Positions 36,891 through 46,564 of a stretch of 64,000 nucleotides of DNA are shown here, piece after piece. Position 1 is the stretch's first letter, and every line of letters begins with the position of its first letter. Under the pieces are notes generated by a model, which was given only the letters and a program-made list of their open reading frames with translations, did not search any database and was not told the DNA's origin. The DNA comes from an uncultured Lachnospiraceae bacterium (lineage in GTDB: Bacteria; Bacillota; Clostridia; Lachnospirales; Lachnospiraceae), in contig CALWPY010000009.1 of NCBI GenBank assembly GCA_944383545.1, forward strand, positions 32,652-96,651. Direction: 5' to 3'. A program made the position numbers and the translations under genes.

Positions 36891-38240
36891 ATGGATTACA
36901 AAACTTTATTTTCAAAAACGCCTCCTACGAGGCTTTTTTTTACGGCTGCAATACCAGGAGCGATAGGAATGCTTGCTTCTGCTTTGTATCAGCTGGTAGA
37001 CGGTATTTTTGTAGGACAGATATTAGGTGATGTCCCTTTTGCGGCAATTAATCTTGCCATGCCTTTTGTAATAATAAATTTTGCTCTGGCGGACTTAATA
37101 GGTCTTGGCTCTGCAGTTCCCATATCCGTAAAACTTGGTGCAAAAGAAGAAAAAGCGGCAAATAATATTTTCACTTGCGCCTGTATATTAATTGTAGCGG
37201 TGGGATTTCTGTTTGGAGCAGGAATATATTTTGCCGCACCATATATGATAAAGGCTATGGGTGCAGAAGGAGACCTGTTTGATATGGCGGTTTCATATCT
37301 CCGGGTATATGCATTATGTTCACCTGTAACCACCATTGTATTTGCAGTGGATAATTATCTGAGGATATGCGGAAAAATAAGGGGAAGCATGATTTTAAAT
37401 ATATTTATGTCGGTCTTAAGTGCTGTTCTTGAATTTATATTTTTATATGTGCTTAAGTTTGACATATGGGGCGCCGCACTTGCAACGTGTACGGGAATGT
37501 TTGTATGCGCATTGATTGCTTTATATCCTTTTTTTAGAGGAAAAATGCAGCTTAAATTCTGCAGACCGAAATTCAGCATGCGTATTATCGGACAGACTAT
37601 AAAATGCGGAAGCCCGAACTTTTTAAATAACATTGCAGGTCGTGTTACCTCTATAATAATGAATGCCGTATTGCTTAGAATGGGAGGAGAAAATGCCGTA
37701 TCTGTTTACGGAATACTTATGTATGTGGACGGTTTTGTTCAGCCGCTTCTTTACGGCATGTGCGATTCTCTTCAGCCTGCCGTCGGATATAATTGGGGTG
37801 CAGGTGATATAAAGAGAGTGAAGGCAATAGAAAAACGCTGCTATTTTGCAAGTGCAGTTTTATCTGTTATGTCCTTTGGAGTGATTTTTGTCTTCCCTAA
37901 ACAAATAACAGGTTTATTTATTAGCAATCCGTCAGAGGGAGTTTTATCGATGTCTGTCAATGCGCTGTTTTTATTCAGCTTTACATATATAACGAGATGG
38001 TTTTCTTTTGCAACACAGAGTTATATGACGGCGATAGAAAAGTCAGTTCAGGCATCTGTCATATCTGTAGCTACGGCACTGGTATTTCCGTTAATAGTTA
38101 TTGTTGCATTGTGGAACATGGGAATAGACGGTCTCTGGCTTAACATGACGGTAACCTCTGTTATGGCAGCAATACTTTCAGCAATAATATTAAAATCTTT
38201 TATGAAAAAAATAAAGGAGAAAAACATACCATTTACCTAA
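36891..38240 (+). CDS. MATE family efflux transporter
   Basis: The 449-residue protein has twelve hydrophobic segments in two similar halves and the MATE pattern (PGAIGMLASALYQLVDGIFV near the start). Proteins of this group exchange drugs or other organic cations for Na+ or H+. It has no adjacent regulator. The ribosome binding site GGAGGGG is strong and lies just after the hairpin pair, which could affect its mRNA. Confidence 0.9.
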   Translation: MDYKTLFSKTPPTRLFFTAAIPGAIGMLASALYQLVDGIFVGQILGDVPFAAINLAMPFVIINFALADLIGLGSAVPISVKLGAKEEKAANNIFTCACILIVAVGFLFGAGIYFAAPYMIKAMGAEGDLFDMAVSYLRVYALCSPVTTIVFAVDNYLRICGKIRGSMILNIFMSVLSAVLEFIFLYVLKFDIWGAALATCTGMFVCALIALYPFFRGKMQLKFCRPKFSMRIIGQTIKCGSPNFLNNIAGRVTSIIMNAVLLRMGGENAVSVYGILMYVDGFVQPLLYGMCDSLQPAVGYNWGAGDIKRVKAIEKRCYFASAVLSVMSFGVIFVFPKQITGLFISNPSEGVLSMSVNALFLFSFTYITRWFSFATQSYMTAIEKSVQASVISVATALVFPLIVIVALWNMGIDGLWLNMTVTSVMAAILSAIILKSFMKKIKEKNIPFT

Positions 38241-38280
38241 AACTAAACAGGAATTACGCCCAATAAAACCACATTTTTTC

Positions 38281-38307
38281 ACATTCCGGCCGTATTGTCA
38301 TAAGATA
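38281..38307 (+). promoter_or_regulatory. Mother-cell sigma factor promoter of cotJ
   Basis: ACA at 38281-38283, preceded by C, and CATAAGATA at 38299-38307 are 16 bases apart, matching the sigma-K pattern mACm-N16-CATAnnnTA. The -10 also resembles the sigma-E type, and Bacillus cotJ is sigma-E dependent. So mother-cell control is likely, and the exact sigma factor is open. Confidence 0.55.
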
Positions 38308-38340
38308 ATATAACTGAACAATTATTGGAGGTTATATTAA

Positions 38341-38669
38341 TGGAACAAAACAGACAATACGGCCGTTCTTCTTATCAGTCAAACGGATGCGGATGTCAGA
38401 ACAATCAGCGGTCAAATCAGAATAGAAACCAGATGATGCAGCAGATGAACCGCGGTATGATGCAGAATATGAGGCCTAATATGAAGCATTGTTCAAATTC
38501 AAAATGCGGTGATTCAGACGGCAGAATATCGGATATGCCGATTGGAATGTGCTATGTACCAATGCAGGAATGGGGAGACATGTACGACCCGGAAATGGCT
38601 GTATGCCAGGGAACTGCATTCCCTGATTTGAATTTAATTTTCTGCGGAGTAAGGGGGAACAGAAGGTGA
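38341..38669 (+). CDS. cotJA: Spore coat-associated protein CotJA
   Basis: The start is ATG 38341 after GGAGGT. The 109-residue product has a long Asn/Gln/Met-rich N-terminus (about 1-60) and then the CotJA core (CYVPMQEWGDMYDPEMAVCQ). The core is normal; the extended low-complexity head is longer than in Bacillus (about 80 residues in all). It leads the cotJABC operon of inner spore coat proteins. Confidence 0.92.
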
Positions 38670-38674
38670 CAAAT

Positions 38675-38929
38675 ATGAATCAGAATCAGTTATTTGAGTT
38701 TATAAGAAACAACTCTTTTATGATAGATGAAATAGGTCTTTTCCTTAATACCCATCCAGAATGTAAGGAAGCTCTGCATGCCTATGATGAATTTAAAAAA
38801 CTGAGGAAAAAAGCGATTGAGGAGTATACGGAAATGTATGGTCCTATAAGCAAATATAATGTGAATGCAGATAATTATTGGACCTGGGTTAATTCACCGT
38901 GGCCATGGCAGAAGGAGTGTGGTTGTTAA
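38675..38929 (+). CDS. cotJB: Spore coat protein CotJB
   Basis: I place the start at ATG 38675 with AAGGTG upstream; an in-frame GTG at 38666 overlapping the cotJA stop is possible. The 84-residue protein matches CotJB (NNSFMIDEIGLFLNTHPECK; ends WVNSPWPWQKECGC). Its stop shares one base with the cotJC start (TAATG), so the two are coupled. Confidence 0.92.
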   Translation: MNQNQLFEFIRNNSFMIDEIGLFLNTHPECKEALHAYDEFKKLRKKAIEEYTEMYGPISKYNVNADNYWTWVNSPWPWQKECGC

Positions 38930-39564
38930 TGTGGGTATATGAAAAGAGATTACAGTGTCCTGTAAATATAAAAGAATGTAATGCAAAGCTTGCTCAGGCT
39001 ATTATCAGTCAGTATGGCGGTCCTGACGGTGAAATGGGAGCATCCATGAGATATCTTTCCCAGAGATATTCCATGCCATATAAAGAGGTAATTGCAACTC
39101 TTACCGATATAGGAACTGAAGAGCTGGCACATCTTGAAATTGTTGCAACTATTATATATCAGCTCACAAAGGATTTATCCATGGAAGAAATCAAGGCTTC
39201 AGGCTTTGACAAATATTATATAGACCATACCATAGGAATCTGGCCTCAGGCGGCAGGCGGAGTGCCATTTAATGCCTGCGAATTCCAGGTAAAAGGTGAT
39301 ATAATAACCGACCTTGTGGAGGATATGGCAGCAGAGCAGAAGGCACGTTCAACCTATGACAACATCCTGCGTCTCTGCAAGGATTATCCTGACGTATATG
39401 AGCCTATTAAGTTCCTCAGAGCTCGTGAAATTGTACATTTCCAGCGCTTCGGAGAAGCATTAAGACTTACTCAGGATAAGCTGAATGAAAAGAATTTCTA
39501 TGCATTCAATCCATCCTTTGATACTACAGCGCCATGTCTTAATGACATGAAATGTCAGCAGTAG
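38929..39564 (+). CDS. cotJC: Spore coat protein CotJC (manganese catalase family)
   Basis: The start is ATG 38929 (MWVYEKRLQCPVNI, the standard N-terminus); a longer frame starts inside cotJB. The 211-residue ferritin-like protein keeps the di-metal ligands of Mn catalases: Glu and His in EELAHLE near residue 66 and again in REIVHFQ near 177. It probably coats the spore and may remove peroxide. Confidence 0.94.
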   Translation: MWVYEKRLQCPVNIKECNAKLAQAIISQYGGPDGEMGASMRYLSQRYSMPYKEVIATLTDIGTEELAHLEIVATIIYQLTKDLSMEEIKASGFDKYYIDHTIGIWPQAAGGVPFNACEFQVKGDIITDLVEDMAAEQKARSTYDNILRLCKDYPDVYEPIKFLRAREIVHFQRFGEALRLTQDKLNEKNFYAFNPSFDTTAPCLNDMKCQQ

Positions 39565-39602
39565 CAGACTGTTATCAAAATAAAATATTAAACTGAGATA
39601 AA

Positions 39603-39645
39603 AATGTTGCCGTATTATGTTAATCATAAGACGGCAGCATTTTTC
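39603..39645 (+). terminator. Terminator of the cotJ operon
   Basis: AAATGTTGCCGT pairs with ACGGCAGCATTTTT, with an inner TTATG/CATAA pair, and ends in TTTTT. Confidence 0.85.
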
Positions 39646-39952
39646 TGTATTATGCCCCCAAATTTTTAAATGCATAAATTTTTGTAAAAATGGCTTAAAA
39701 TATAGTTGAAATTGTTGAAAAAAAAAGAAAGACATGCTATCATGTACGAAAAGATACTCGTCTTTTATTTTAAATTAATTAAAGTACTAATAAAGTTATT
39801 GTTAGCCCCAGATATAAGATATACGGCTGACTAAAATATAACAGAAGGGAGGATAAAGTATCAAAATTTTTGAAAAAGCATGGAAAAGCCACAGAAAAAG
39901 TATTTGGTTATGGTATATCACTTTTTCTAATAAAGGAAAGGAAGGTTAAATT
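39646..39952 (+). other. Leader of the 40-45 kb cassette, with an orphan ribosome binding site
   Basis: This 307-base gap has no standard gene. GTTAGCC near 39801 can pair with GGCTGAC near 39825. A strong ribosome binding site (AGGGAGG, 39847-39852 region) has no ATG, GTG or TTG at the right distance. The codon at the right spot is ATC (39860), opening a 29-codon basic frame that stops at 39947-39949, just before the next gene. A second overlapping frame from TTG 39870 gives 28 codons and ends over the ATG of the next gene. No clear promoter was found. Confidence 0.4.
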
Positions 39953-40378
39953 ATGATAAAAAAAATGGGAATTAAGTTTAATTTAGGCTGTAAAAAAATT
40001 ATTGCAGTTTTTCTTGCAATTATTATATTTACATGCATAAATACGACGGAGGCAAATGCTGTAACTATTGCAACTCTTAACAGGGACAGTACTACATTTA
40101 CAGGCACTAATGTATATACGGGTGTCAGCGGACCAATGGGATACTATACGCTAACTATTAAATCAAACAGAATATCTGATAGGCTTTATGAGGATGTAAC
40201 ATTAAAATCATCAGGTGGTGTAAACAGACCTTCTATTATTGCTTCAGGATATAATACATCAAGTGTAAGTACCAAAACAAGTAATTTCGCTGACGGATAT
40301 TATACCATGAAAGGTTATTACTATTATACAGTGACCTCATATATGGGCAATGATTATACATTCAGTGTAACGTATTAA
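39953..40378 (+). CDS. Small secreted protein of unknown function
   Basis: The 141-residue protein has a clear signal peptide with a likely cut after residue 36 (TEANA). The mature part of about 105 residues is rich in Thr, Ser, Tyr and Gly, has no cysteine, and has the alternating pattern of a beta-sandwich. I recognise no family. It is the first gene of a tight cluster with a lipoprotein and an ABC transporter, so it may be a surface or exported product that the cluster handles. The ribosome binding site is GGAAGG. Confidence 0.78.
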   Translation: MIKKMGIKFNLGCKKIIAVFLAIIIFTCINTTEANAVTIATLNRDSTTFTGTNVYTGVSGPMGYYTLTIKSNRISDRLYEDVTLKSSGGVNRPSIIASGYNTSSVSTKTSNFADGYYTMKGYYYYTVTSYMGNDYTFSVTY

Positions 40379-40414
40379 TAATTATTTATATTAAAAATTA
40401 AGGGGGCGGAATAT

Positions 40415-42406
40415 ATGCGTAAATATGCTTTGATTTTAACATTTTTTATATTATCTCTTATATGCGTGTCCTGCGCAGACAGTGAAGAAGAAAACAAAAA
40501 TTTTTTGGGAGGATACGGAGAGATTTCAGCCGGAGCATATTCTGCCGGATATAGTTCCGCCTTTTTTGAAGATGACGTATATATATATTATGATATGTAT
40601 AAAATCAATAAAGAGTCAGGACAATTTGTAAGATTATGTGAAACAGCCGGCTGCAGCCATAATACCGCAAGCTGTATAGAATATCAATACAGAAACAGGA
40701 TTTTTCCGGGTAAGGACCGGATATTTTATGTAAATGGTAAGGAGTTGTATGAAATTGATACAAAAGGTGAAACAACTTTTATTGATGTGTTTGAAACGGA
40801 TAAAGACGGAATTTTATTAGATGAAAGTATAAGTATAGAAAAGGTCCTTCCTTTAAACAGCAGTTGTATATTTGTTTTTTGCAGTAACGGAAGCTGTATA
40901 TATAATTTAGAGACAAAAGAAAAAATATATGCGTATGGATTTTTTTGCTGTGGCAATGAAAATGAAATTTATTATTACGACAGGGATTCAGAAGGGATAG
41001 TAAAAATTGACATAGATGCATGGACAAGCTCTCATATTGAAAATACAAAATCAATTTATCCATATATATGCACGGATGAGAGACTTTTTTGCAATACACA
41101 GGCCGGGGCAATATGTTATTTAAATGATGAAGATAAGACGGAGGTGTGTCTGGCTGAGGAGGGCATGAGATATACACTGCTTGGAGCAAAAGAAAATAAA
41201 ATATATTATTTGTTATCGGACATTGATTTGAGGTCCGGAGAATACACAATGTGTGATTTGTATTATTCATTGTCCGACGGTATGGAGAGTGTAAAAGCAG
41301 ACACAGGAGAACTTTCGCCTGATATGATATGTTTTTTTAATGAAGATAAAATTTATTTACTGAAAACAGATTCATTTCTTAATGTTGAACAGGTATATGT
41401 ATATAGCCTTGATGATGACAGTTTTGTTATATACGAAAACAGCATGGAAAGTACAGATGATTTTTCGATGCAGTTTGACAGTGAGGAGGATACAGAGTTG
41501 GATAATACGCAAGATAATTTGTCTGAAAAAAAGAGCTATTCCATGTCGACAAATTTTTATAAGGAAACTGTTGACCCCCTAACAGGAAACACAGTTGATG
41601 TAATGCAGAAAACAGAGCCGTTTATAATTGACGGAAGCAGGCTAAAAACAACATTTTACTATAATGTGGATGTGGAAGGCAGTTATCCTGAAGAAGGTAT
41701 TATAAATGTTTTTGTCATGTGTGACGGTATAATTCAAAACTCTTCGGTTAATGGTGGGGAAGAAAAACTGATAAATCAGGTTATATATAAAGATGGACAA
41801 GGTATGTATGCAGACATAGAATTTGAACTTGCAAATTCTTCGGGAGACAGAAAGATAATCATAGGTTATTATTTATCGGACTATATAATAACAGATGATT
41901 TTGATATATTCGGATTATATAATGAAATAATTAATTATCAGGATTTTACATTTGAATTAGCTGATAATTATACCCTGGAAGAGGTGGAGACTGAAGAAAT
42001 ATATTCAGAATACAGCTTTGATGAAATTTATACACTTGAAGAGGGAGAGCAATATAATGAAATATATGAACTTGCAGCAGTATCGGATAAAATTCCTCTT
42101 GGTATACAGCATGACAGGTGGAATATCCAGATAGATGAGGATGGTAAGTTGCATATTATATTTTATAGTAATCCGGGACAGTACAATCTTTATTTACTGA
42201 TTGATGATGAGCCTGTATTAATAAATGGTGAAAATGAAAGCATACTCTGTGAAATAAGCGGAGAATCCGATACTGTGGTTTATGAAATAGATGCAAATGA
42301 AATTTTTCATGACAAAGAAAAGCACAGTACCAAAATAATGGTATATAACCGTAACACAGGAGAAGTAAAATTATATCCTGACCAGATTATTCAGATAAAG
42401 GAATGA
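40415..42406 (+). CDS. Large lipoprotein with a propeller-like N-terminal half
   Basis: The 663-residue protein has a lipoprotein signal ending at LICVSC (Cys20). Residues 35-340 contain repeating blocks such as KDRIFYVNGKELYEID, as in DUF5050-like beta-propellers. Two cysteines (CETAGCSH) lie near the first blade. Residues 370-660 are acidic and include two beta-rich segments of unknown type. The last bases overlap the permease start by 4 (ATGA). Such lipoproteins next to ABC permeases often act as outside partners; here the partner role is inference. Confidence 0.78.
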   Translation: MRKYALILTFFILSLICVSCADSEEENKNFLGGYGEISAGAYSAGYSSAFFEDDVYIYYDMYKINKESGQFVRLCETAGCSHNTASCIEYQYRNRIFPGKDRIFYVNGKELYEIDTKGETTFIDVFETDKDGILLDESISIEKVLPLNSSCIFVFCSNGSCIYNLETKEKIYAYGFFCCGNENEIYYYDRDSEGIVKIDIDAWTSSHIENTKSIYPYICTDERLFCNTQAGAICYLNDEDKTEVCLAEEGMRYTLLGAKENKIYYLLSDIDLRSGEYTMCDLYYSLSDGMESVKADTGELSPDMICFFNEDKIYLLKTDSFLNVEQVYVYSLDDDSFVIYENSMESTDDFSMQFDSEEDTELDNTQDNLSEKKSYSMSTNFYKETVDPLTGNTVDVMQKTEPFIIDGSRLKTTFYYNVDVEGSYPEEGIINVFVMCDGIIQNSSVNGGEEKLINQVIYKDGQGMYADIEFELANSSGDRKIIIGYYLSDYIITDDFDIFGLYNEIINYQDFTFELADNYTLEEVETEEIYSEYSFDEIYTLEEGEQYNEIYELAAVSDKIPLGIQHDRWNIQIDEDGKLHIIFYSNPGQYNLYLLIDDEPVLINGENESILCEISGESDTVVYEIDANEIFHDKEKHSTKIMVYNRNTGEVKLYPDQIIQIKE

Positions 42407-43755
42407 TAAATTTGTTTTTTTATGAATTAAAAAAAATATTTAAAACTAAAGGAATACTCATATCGATTGTTATTATAATCTTATGTATGCTTCTTAATGG
42501 TATAAATAATGCAGGCTTGCTTAATTATTTAAAACCGGATGTTCTGACTGATGCAACTATACAGAATGTAAGTAAATATAATGAAAAACTTTTTGATGAA
42601 TTGGGCGAAACAGAGTATTCGGATGAGAAATATGAGGAAATGCTTTTGGAGTACAACAGCTTATATGACGGCTCGGAAACCGGTATTGGGGCTGAAAAAG
42701 GGAAATATGGTCCTACACAGGCATACGACAGGTATGTATATGGTCTGGCACTTGACCAAATGAGATACCTTAAAAATTTTCAGTCAGATATTTCGGATGT
42801 AATTATAAATGCTGAGCAAAGCAGGGAAAATAACAAAAATCTCGGAAAATATAGGGACGATTATAAAGAAAAAGAAACAACAAAGGCAATTCAGGCATAT
42901 TCGGAAATTTTGAATAATACGGAGCTTAAGCTGTGCTATGTAACAAGCGCATACTGGTATTCCTTTACAGAATCAGAGGGCTCAAACAAATTTAATACCC
43001 AGCTCATTTTGTTTTTCATATGCTGTATTTTTTCGGTATATTTTGCAACAGAATATGAGAGTCGTATGAGTAAGATGACATATGTTACATATAAGGGAAG
43101 ACTTAGTATGTTTGCGGTAAAAAATGCAGTGGTGTTTGTTATAAGTTTTTTAATAACTTTATTAAGCTGTCTTATAAATATAATTGTTTTAACCTTGCAT
43201 CACGGGGGAATGGCTGATGCACTTTCCCAACCGGTACAGCTGATTTTTAACAATGAGCCATTTGCGGAATTCTGTCCTTTTAATATTACTTTTGGACAGT
43301 ATATGTTGTTAGCCTTTTTTATGAAATTTACGGCATTTTATTTTGCATCAAATATCGTGGTGCTTATGTCCGTGCTGTTTAGAAAGAGCCTTCCTTCAAT
43401 AGCATTTTCGGCTCTTTCAGTAATCGGAATTTTGCAGTTAACATTGTATGCATACCAGGATAATTTAGGAGCATATGAAATAAAATCCACGTCATTATAT
43501 AATGTTTTTCAATGGCTTAGAACATATTCACCCATATCGCTTTTATGGAGCAGGGAATATGTAAGTTCATTTGACGTAATTAACTTATTTGGAGAGCCTG
43601 TATACAGGCTTCATTTTACACTGATATTTTCATGGATTTTAATTTTAGTTTTATTTGTCATAAATTCCTGTTTGTATTGTAGGAGGGGTGAGGCGCATGA
43701 TATTGGAATTATCGGATATTTCAAAAAGATATGGAAAAAAAGAAGCATTGCGTAA
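42403..43755 (+). CDS. ABC transporter permease (ABC-2 type)
   Basis: The 450-residue protein has an N-terminal helix (about 17-35), an outside domain of about 160 residues, then five or more helices from 200 to 435. This is the ABC-2 plan seen in bacitracin- or lantibiotic-type and other exporters. It contains the segment MTYVTYKGRL, which recurs in the second permease as MIKTSYKGRL, so the two are related. It overlaps the lipoprotein gene by 4 bases and the ATPase gene by 59 bases. Confidence 0.85.
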   Translation: MINLFFYELKKIFKTKGILISIVIIILCMLLNGINNAGLLNYLKPDVLTDATIQNVSKYNEKLFDELGETEYSDEKYEEMLLEYNSLYDGSETGIGAEKGKYGPTQAYDRYVYGLALDQMRYLKNFQSDISDVIINAEQSRENNKNLGKYRDDYKEKETTKAIQAYSEILNNTELKLCYVTSAYWYSFTESEGSNKFNTQLILFFICCIFSVYFATEYESRMSKMTYVTYKGRLSMFAVKNAVVFVISFLITLLSCLINIIVLTLHHGGMADALSQPVQLIFNNEPFAEFCPFNITFGQYMLLAFFMKFTAFYFASNIVVLMSVLFRKSLPSIAFSALSVIGILQLTLYAYQDNLGAYEIKSTSLYNVFQWLRTYSPISLLWSREYVSSFDVINLFGEPVYRLHFTLIFSWILILVLFVINSCLYCRRGEAHDIGIIGYFKKIWKKRSIA

Positions 43756-44560
43756 TGTAAATGCAAGGCTTGAAACAGGGATATACGGTCTTTTAGGGCC
43801 AAACGGGGCAGGAAAGTCAACCCTTATGAATATTGTTACAGGACTGCTTAAGCAAAACAGCGGAACGGTGTCATATGAGGGCAGGGATATAGAAAGCCTT
43901 GGGAAAGATTACAGAAAAATTCTGGGGTATCTGCCACAGGACCCGGGGCTTTATCCTTTTTATACCGGAAGACAGCTTTTATCTTATTTTGCTAAATTAA
44001 AAGATATTAAATCTCCTGAAAGCAGGATAAATGAACTGCTTGAGCTTGTGCATTTATCAGATGATGCTGACAGAAAAGTAGGAGAATATTCAGGAGGAAT
44101 GAAAAAACGTATAGGAATAGCAACGGCACTTCTTAATAAGCCGTCTCTTCTTGTTATGGACGAGCCGACGGCGGGACTTGACCCAAAGGAAAGAATACGT
44201 TTCAGAAGCATTATCAGTAAAATAAAGTATGAAAGTATAATCATAATTTCTACACACATAGTTTCGGATGTTGAGCACATAGCTGATAATATTATACTAA
44301 TGGATGAAGGTGAAATAATAATTTCGGACAAGTGTACAAATCTTTTAGACAGTATAAAAGACAAAGTGTGGTATGCAGAAACAGAAAACAGCAGGGTATT
44401 GGAGTACACTGAAAAATATAAAATAGTAAATGCCGTAAATACGGATATAAGTCATACAGGACTGAAAATTATTTCAGATGAAAAACCGGTAGATAATGCA
44501 AAACCGGTTTATCCGGAACTTGAGGATGTTTATATGTATTATTTCGGGAGTGATGATTAG
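43697..44560 (+). CDS. ABC transporter ATP-binding protein
   Basis: The start is ATG 43697, 9 bases after AGGAGGGG; an in-frame GTG at 43688 lies in that site. The 287-residue protein has Walker A GPNGAGKS, the signature YSGGMKKR, Walker B LLVMDEPTAGLD and the switch His in STHIV. This is the ATPase of the ABC-2 exporter. Its 5' end sits inside the permease gene. The next gene begins at the base after its stop. Confidence 0.93.
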   Translation: MILELSDISKRYGKKEALRNVNARLETGIYGLLGPNGAGKSTLMNIVTGLLKQNSGTVSYEGRDIESLGKDYRKILGYLPQDPGLYPFYTGRQLLSYFAKLKDIKSPESRINELLELVHLSDDADRKVGEYSGGMKKRIGIATALLNKPSLLVMDEPTAGLDPKERIRFRSIISKIKYESIIIISTHIVSDVEHIADNIILMDEGEIIISDKCTNLLDSIKDKVWYAETENSRVLEYTEKYKIVNAVNTDISHTGLKIISDEKPVDNAKPVYPELEDVYMYYFGSDD

Positions 44561-45568
44561 TTGTTTAAAAACGAGTTAAAAAAGTCAATGTATGGAATGA
44601 CTCCTATATTTGTTATCTTTACAATATGTTATTTCCTTGTTCTTATTTTTTCAAAGGACAGTTTTGATGACAGGATGGTTCAGTATTATCGGGAATATAT
44701 GGAAACACTTGAGGGAGAGCTTGATTATGAAAAGGAAGTATTTATTGAGAATGAATATGAACGTGTAATAGTTACAATGGAGATAAATAATGAACTTGTA
44801 ATGAACGGACAGAATATAGACCTTGAGGCAATGCAATATGCAATAGACCATCAGAGTGCTTTTGATATTATTTATGAAAAATATAATTATCTGTCAGGAC
44901 TTGAAAGCAAAGAGGAACAGGTATTTTATTATGACCTTGACTGGCAGAATTTTTTTGAAAAGACAAGTATTAATTATTTTGAAATATTCATTCTTATTAT
45001 TGTGGCATTATATTCTATAACTCTGGAATATTATGATGAACGAAATGTAATGATAAAAACCTCATATAAAGGCAGGCTTCCTTACATAGTGGCAAAGCAG
45101 AATTCATTACTTTTTCTTGCGGTAACTTTTTCTTTTGTTTTCTTTCTGACGGAGCTTATATATATGCTTTTTACAATGGATATTACAATGCTGTCCCTGC
45201 CTGTAAGAAGTATGACAGAATTTTCCGGGCTTTCCGTAAGTCTTTCAATAGGAGAGTATATAATTATCAGAGGTCTGTATCATGTCCTGTTTTGCATGGT
45301 GACGGTACTTATAATGTGCATGATTGGTCTTTTTGTAAAAAGATTTCAGACCGGAATTTTTATAGGACTTGTTTCAATGGTAATACCTCTGGCATTAAGA
45401 AATATTGCAGACGAAAAATATACCATATGGATATACAGCGTACATATGAGTAAAGATATGGCAATATGTACTTACGGGGTAAATGGTGTTTGGGTAGCGG
45501 TAGTCTTAATGGTAATGGTTTATTTTATTAATTTATTGTTGTGGTGTGGAATAAAACATAAATTTTAA
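44561..45568 (+). CDS. Second ABC permease of the cassette
   Basis: The gene starts at TTG 44561 directly after the ATPase stop. The 335-residue protein has an N-terminal helix, an outside domain of about 110 residues, and five helices from 150 to 330. The cytoplasmic loop has MIKTSYKGRL, matching the first permease. The two permeases probably form a heterodimer around the ATPase dimer. The membrane layout is clear; the substrate is unknown. Confidence 0.8.
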   Translation: MFKNELKKSMYGMTPIFVIFTICYFLVLIFSKDSFDDRMVQYYREYMETLEGELDYEKEVFIENEYERVIVTMEINNELVMNGQNIDLEAMQYAIDHQSAFDIIYEKYNYLSGLESKEEQVFYYDLDWQNFFEKTSINYFEIFILIIVALYSITLEYYDERNVMIKTSYKGRLPYIVAKQNSLLFLAVTFSFVFFLTELIYMLFTMDITMLSLPVRSMTEFSGLSVSLSIGEYIIIRGLYHVLFCMVTVLIMCMIGLFVKRFQTGIFIGLVSMVIPLALRNIADEKYTIWIYSVHMSKDMAICTYGVNGVWVAVVLMVMVYFINLLLWCGIKHKF

Positions 45569-45681
45569 CTATAGTAAAATAGGTTGACCGGAAAGTAATA
45601 ACATTTGCAAATAACCTTCTAAGGTGGTATATTGAGTTTTAAGGCATATATTGAGTAATTATCAAAGGAAGGACTTGAAAA

Positions 45682-46560
45682 ATGTATGATTTAGTTAAAG
45701 CAGGCGAAAGTACCTTTTATATGGACGGACCTTATAATATAGGGATATATAAAATAAAGGAAAATGCTGTATGCCTGATTGATACCGGTATAAACGACCA
45801 TACTGTCCAGAAGCTAGACGAGCTTCTTATCGGACTTGGATGGATTCCTGCCGTAATAATAAATACTCATTATCATGCAGACCATGCAGGCGGTAATATG
45901 TATTTTCAGAAAAAATACGGAAGCATCATATATGCAACAAAAACAGATACCGCATTGCTGAATAATTTTGAACTCTGTCCTTCGTTTATATTCGGAGGAT
46001 ATGCTCCTCTTGAGCTTAACAATAAATATGTAATTGCAGATAACAGCAGGGTAGAGGAGATAAATAAGAAAGTAATACCCAGAGGTCTGGACTACTTTCA
46101 TATTGACGGTCATGCACCTGAGATGATATGTGTTAAAACAAGCGATGACGTATATTTTGTGGCAGACGGTGTGGTGAGTGAGGAGACCCTCAGAATTCAC
46201 CATGTATCATATTTGTATGATGTAAAAAAATACCTGCATTCGCTTGATATATTGGAAAAGCTTAAGGGAAAGCTTTTTATCCCTTCCCATGTAAAGCCTG
46301 TTAAGGATATTGCACCATTGGTAAGGCTTAACAGGAAAAAGGTATATGAAATATGCGGTGTTATAACCGAAATATGCAGGAAGCCGAAAATGAGTGATGA
46401 AGTTATCACAGAAGTTTTGGAACACTATGACTTAAAGACCGGACTATATCAGTTTACCGTGAACGGAACTATTATAAGGTCATATATATCATATCTTGTC
46501 GATTCGGGAAGGCTTGAAGCAGTAGAAATAGGGAAGAAGCTCTGTTGGCGTACGGTATAA
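45682..46560 (+). CDS. Metallo-beta-lactamase fold hydrolase
   Basis: The 292-residue protein has the di-metal motif HYHADHAGG near residues 63-71, further ligands His and Asp (GHAPE, VADGV) and a late His (PSHVKP). After the hydrolase domain come about 70 residues that look helical and may bind nucleic acid or a partner. Substrates of this group range from thioesters to RNA. It ends where the hairpin cluster begins. Confidence 0.85.
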   Translation: MYDLVKAGESTFYMDGPYNIGIYKIKENAVCLIDTGINDHTVQKLDELLIGLGWIPAVIINTHYHADHAGGNMYFQKKYGSIIYATKTDTALLNNFELCPSFIFGGYAPLELNNKYVIADNSRVEEINKKVIPRGLDYFHIDGHAPEMICVKTSDDVYFVADGVVSEETLRIHHVSYLYDVKKYLHSLDILEKLKGKLFIPSHVKPVKDIAPLVRLNRKKVYEICGVITEICRKPKMSDEVITEVLEHYDLKTGLYQFTVNGTIIRSYISYLVDSGRLEAVEIGKKLCWRTV

Positions 46561-46564
46561 TGTT

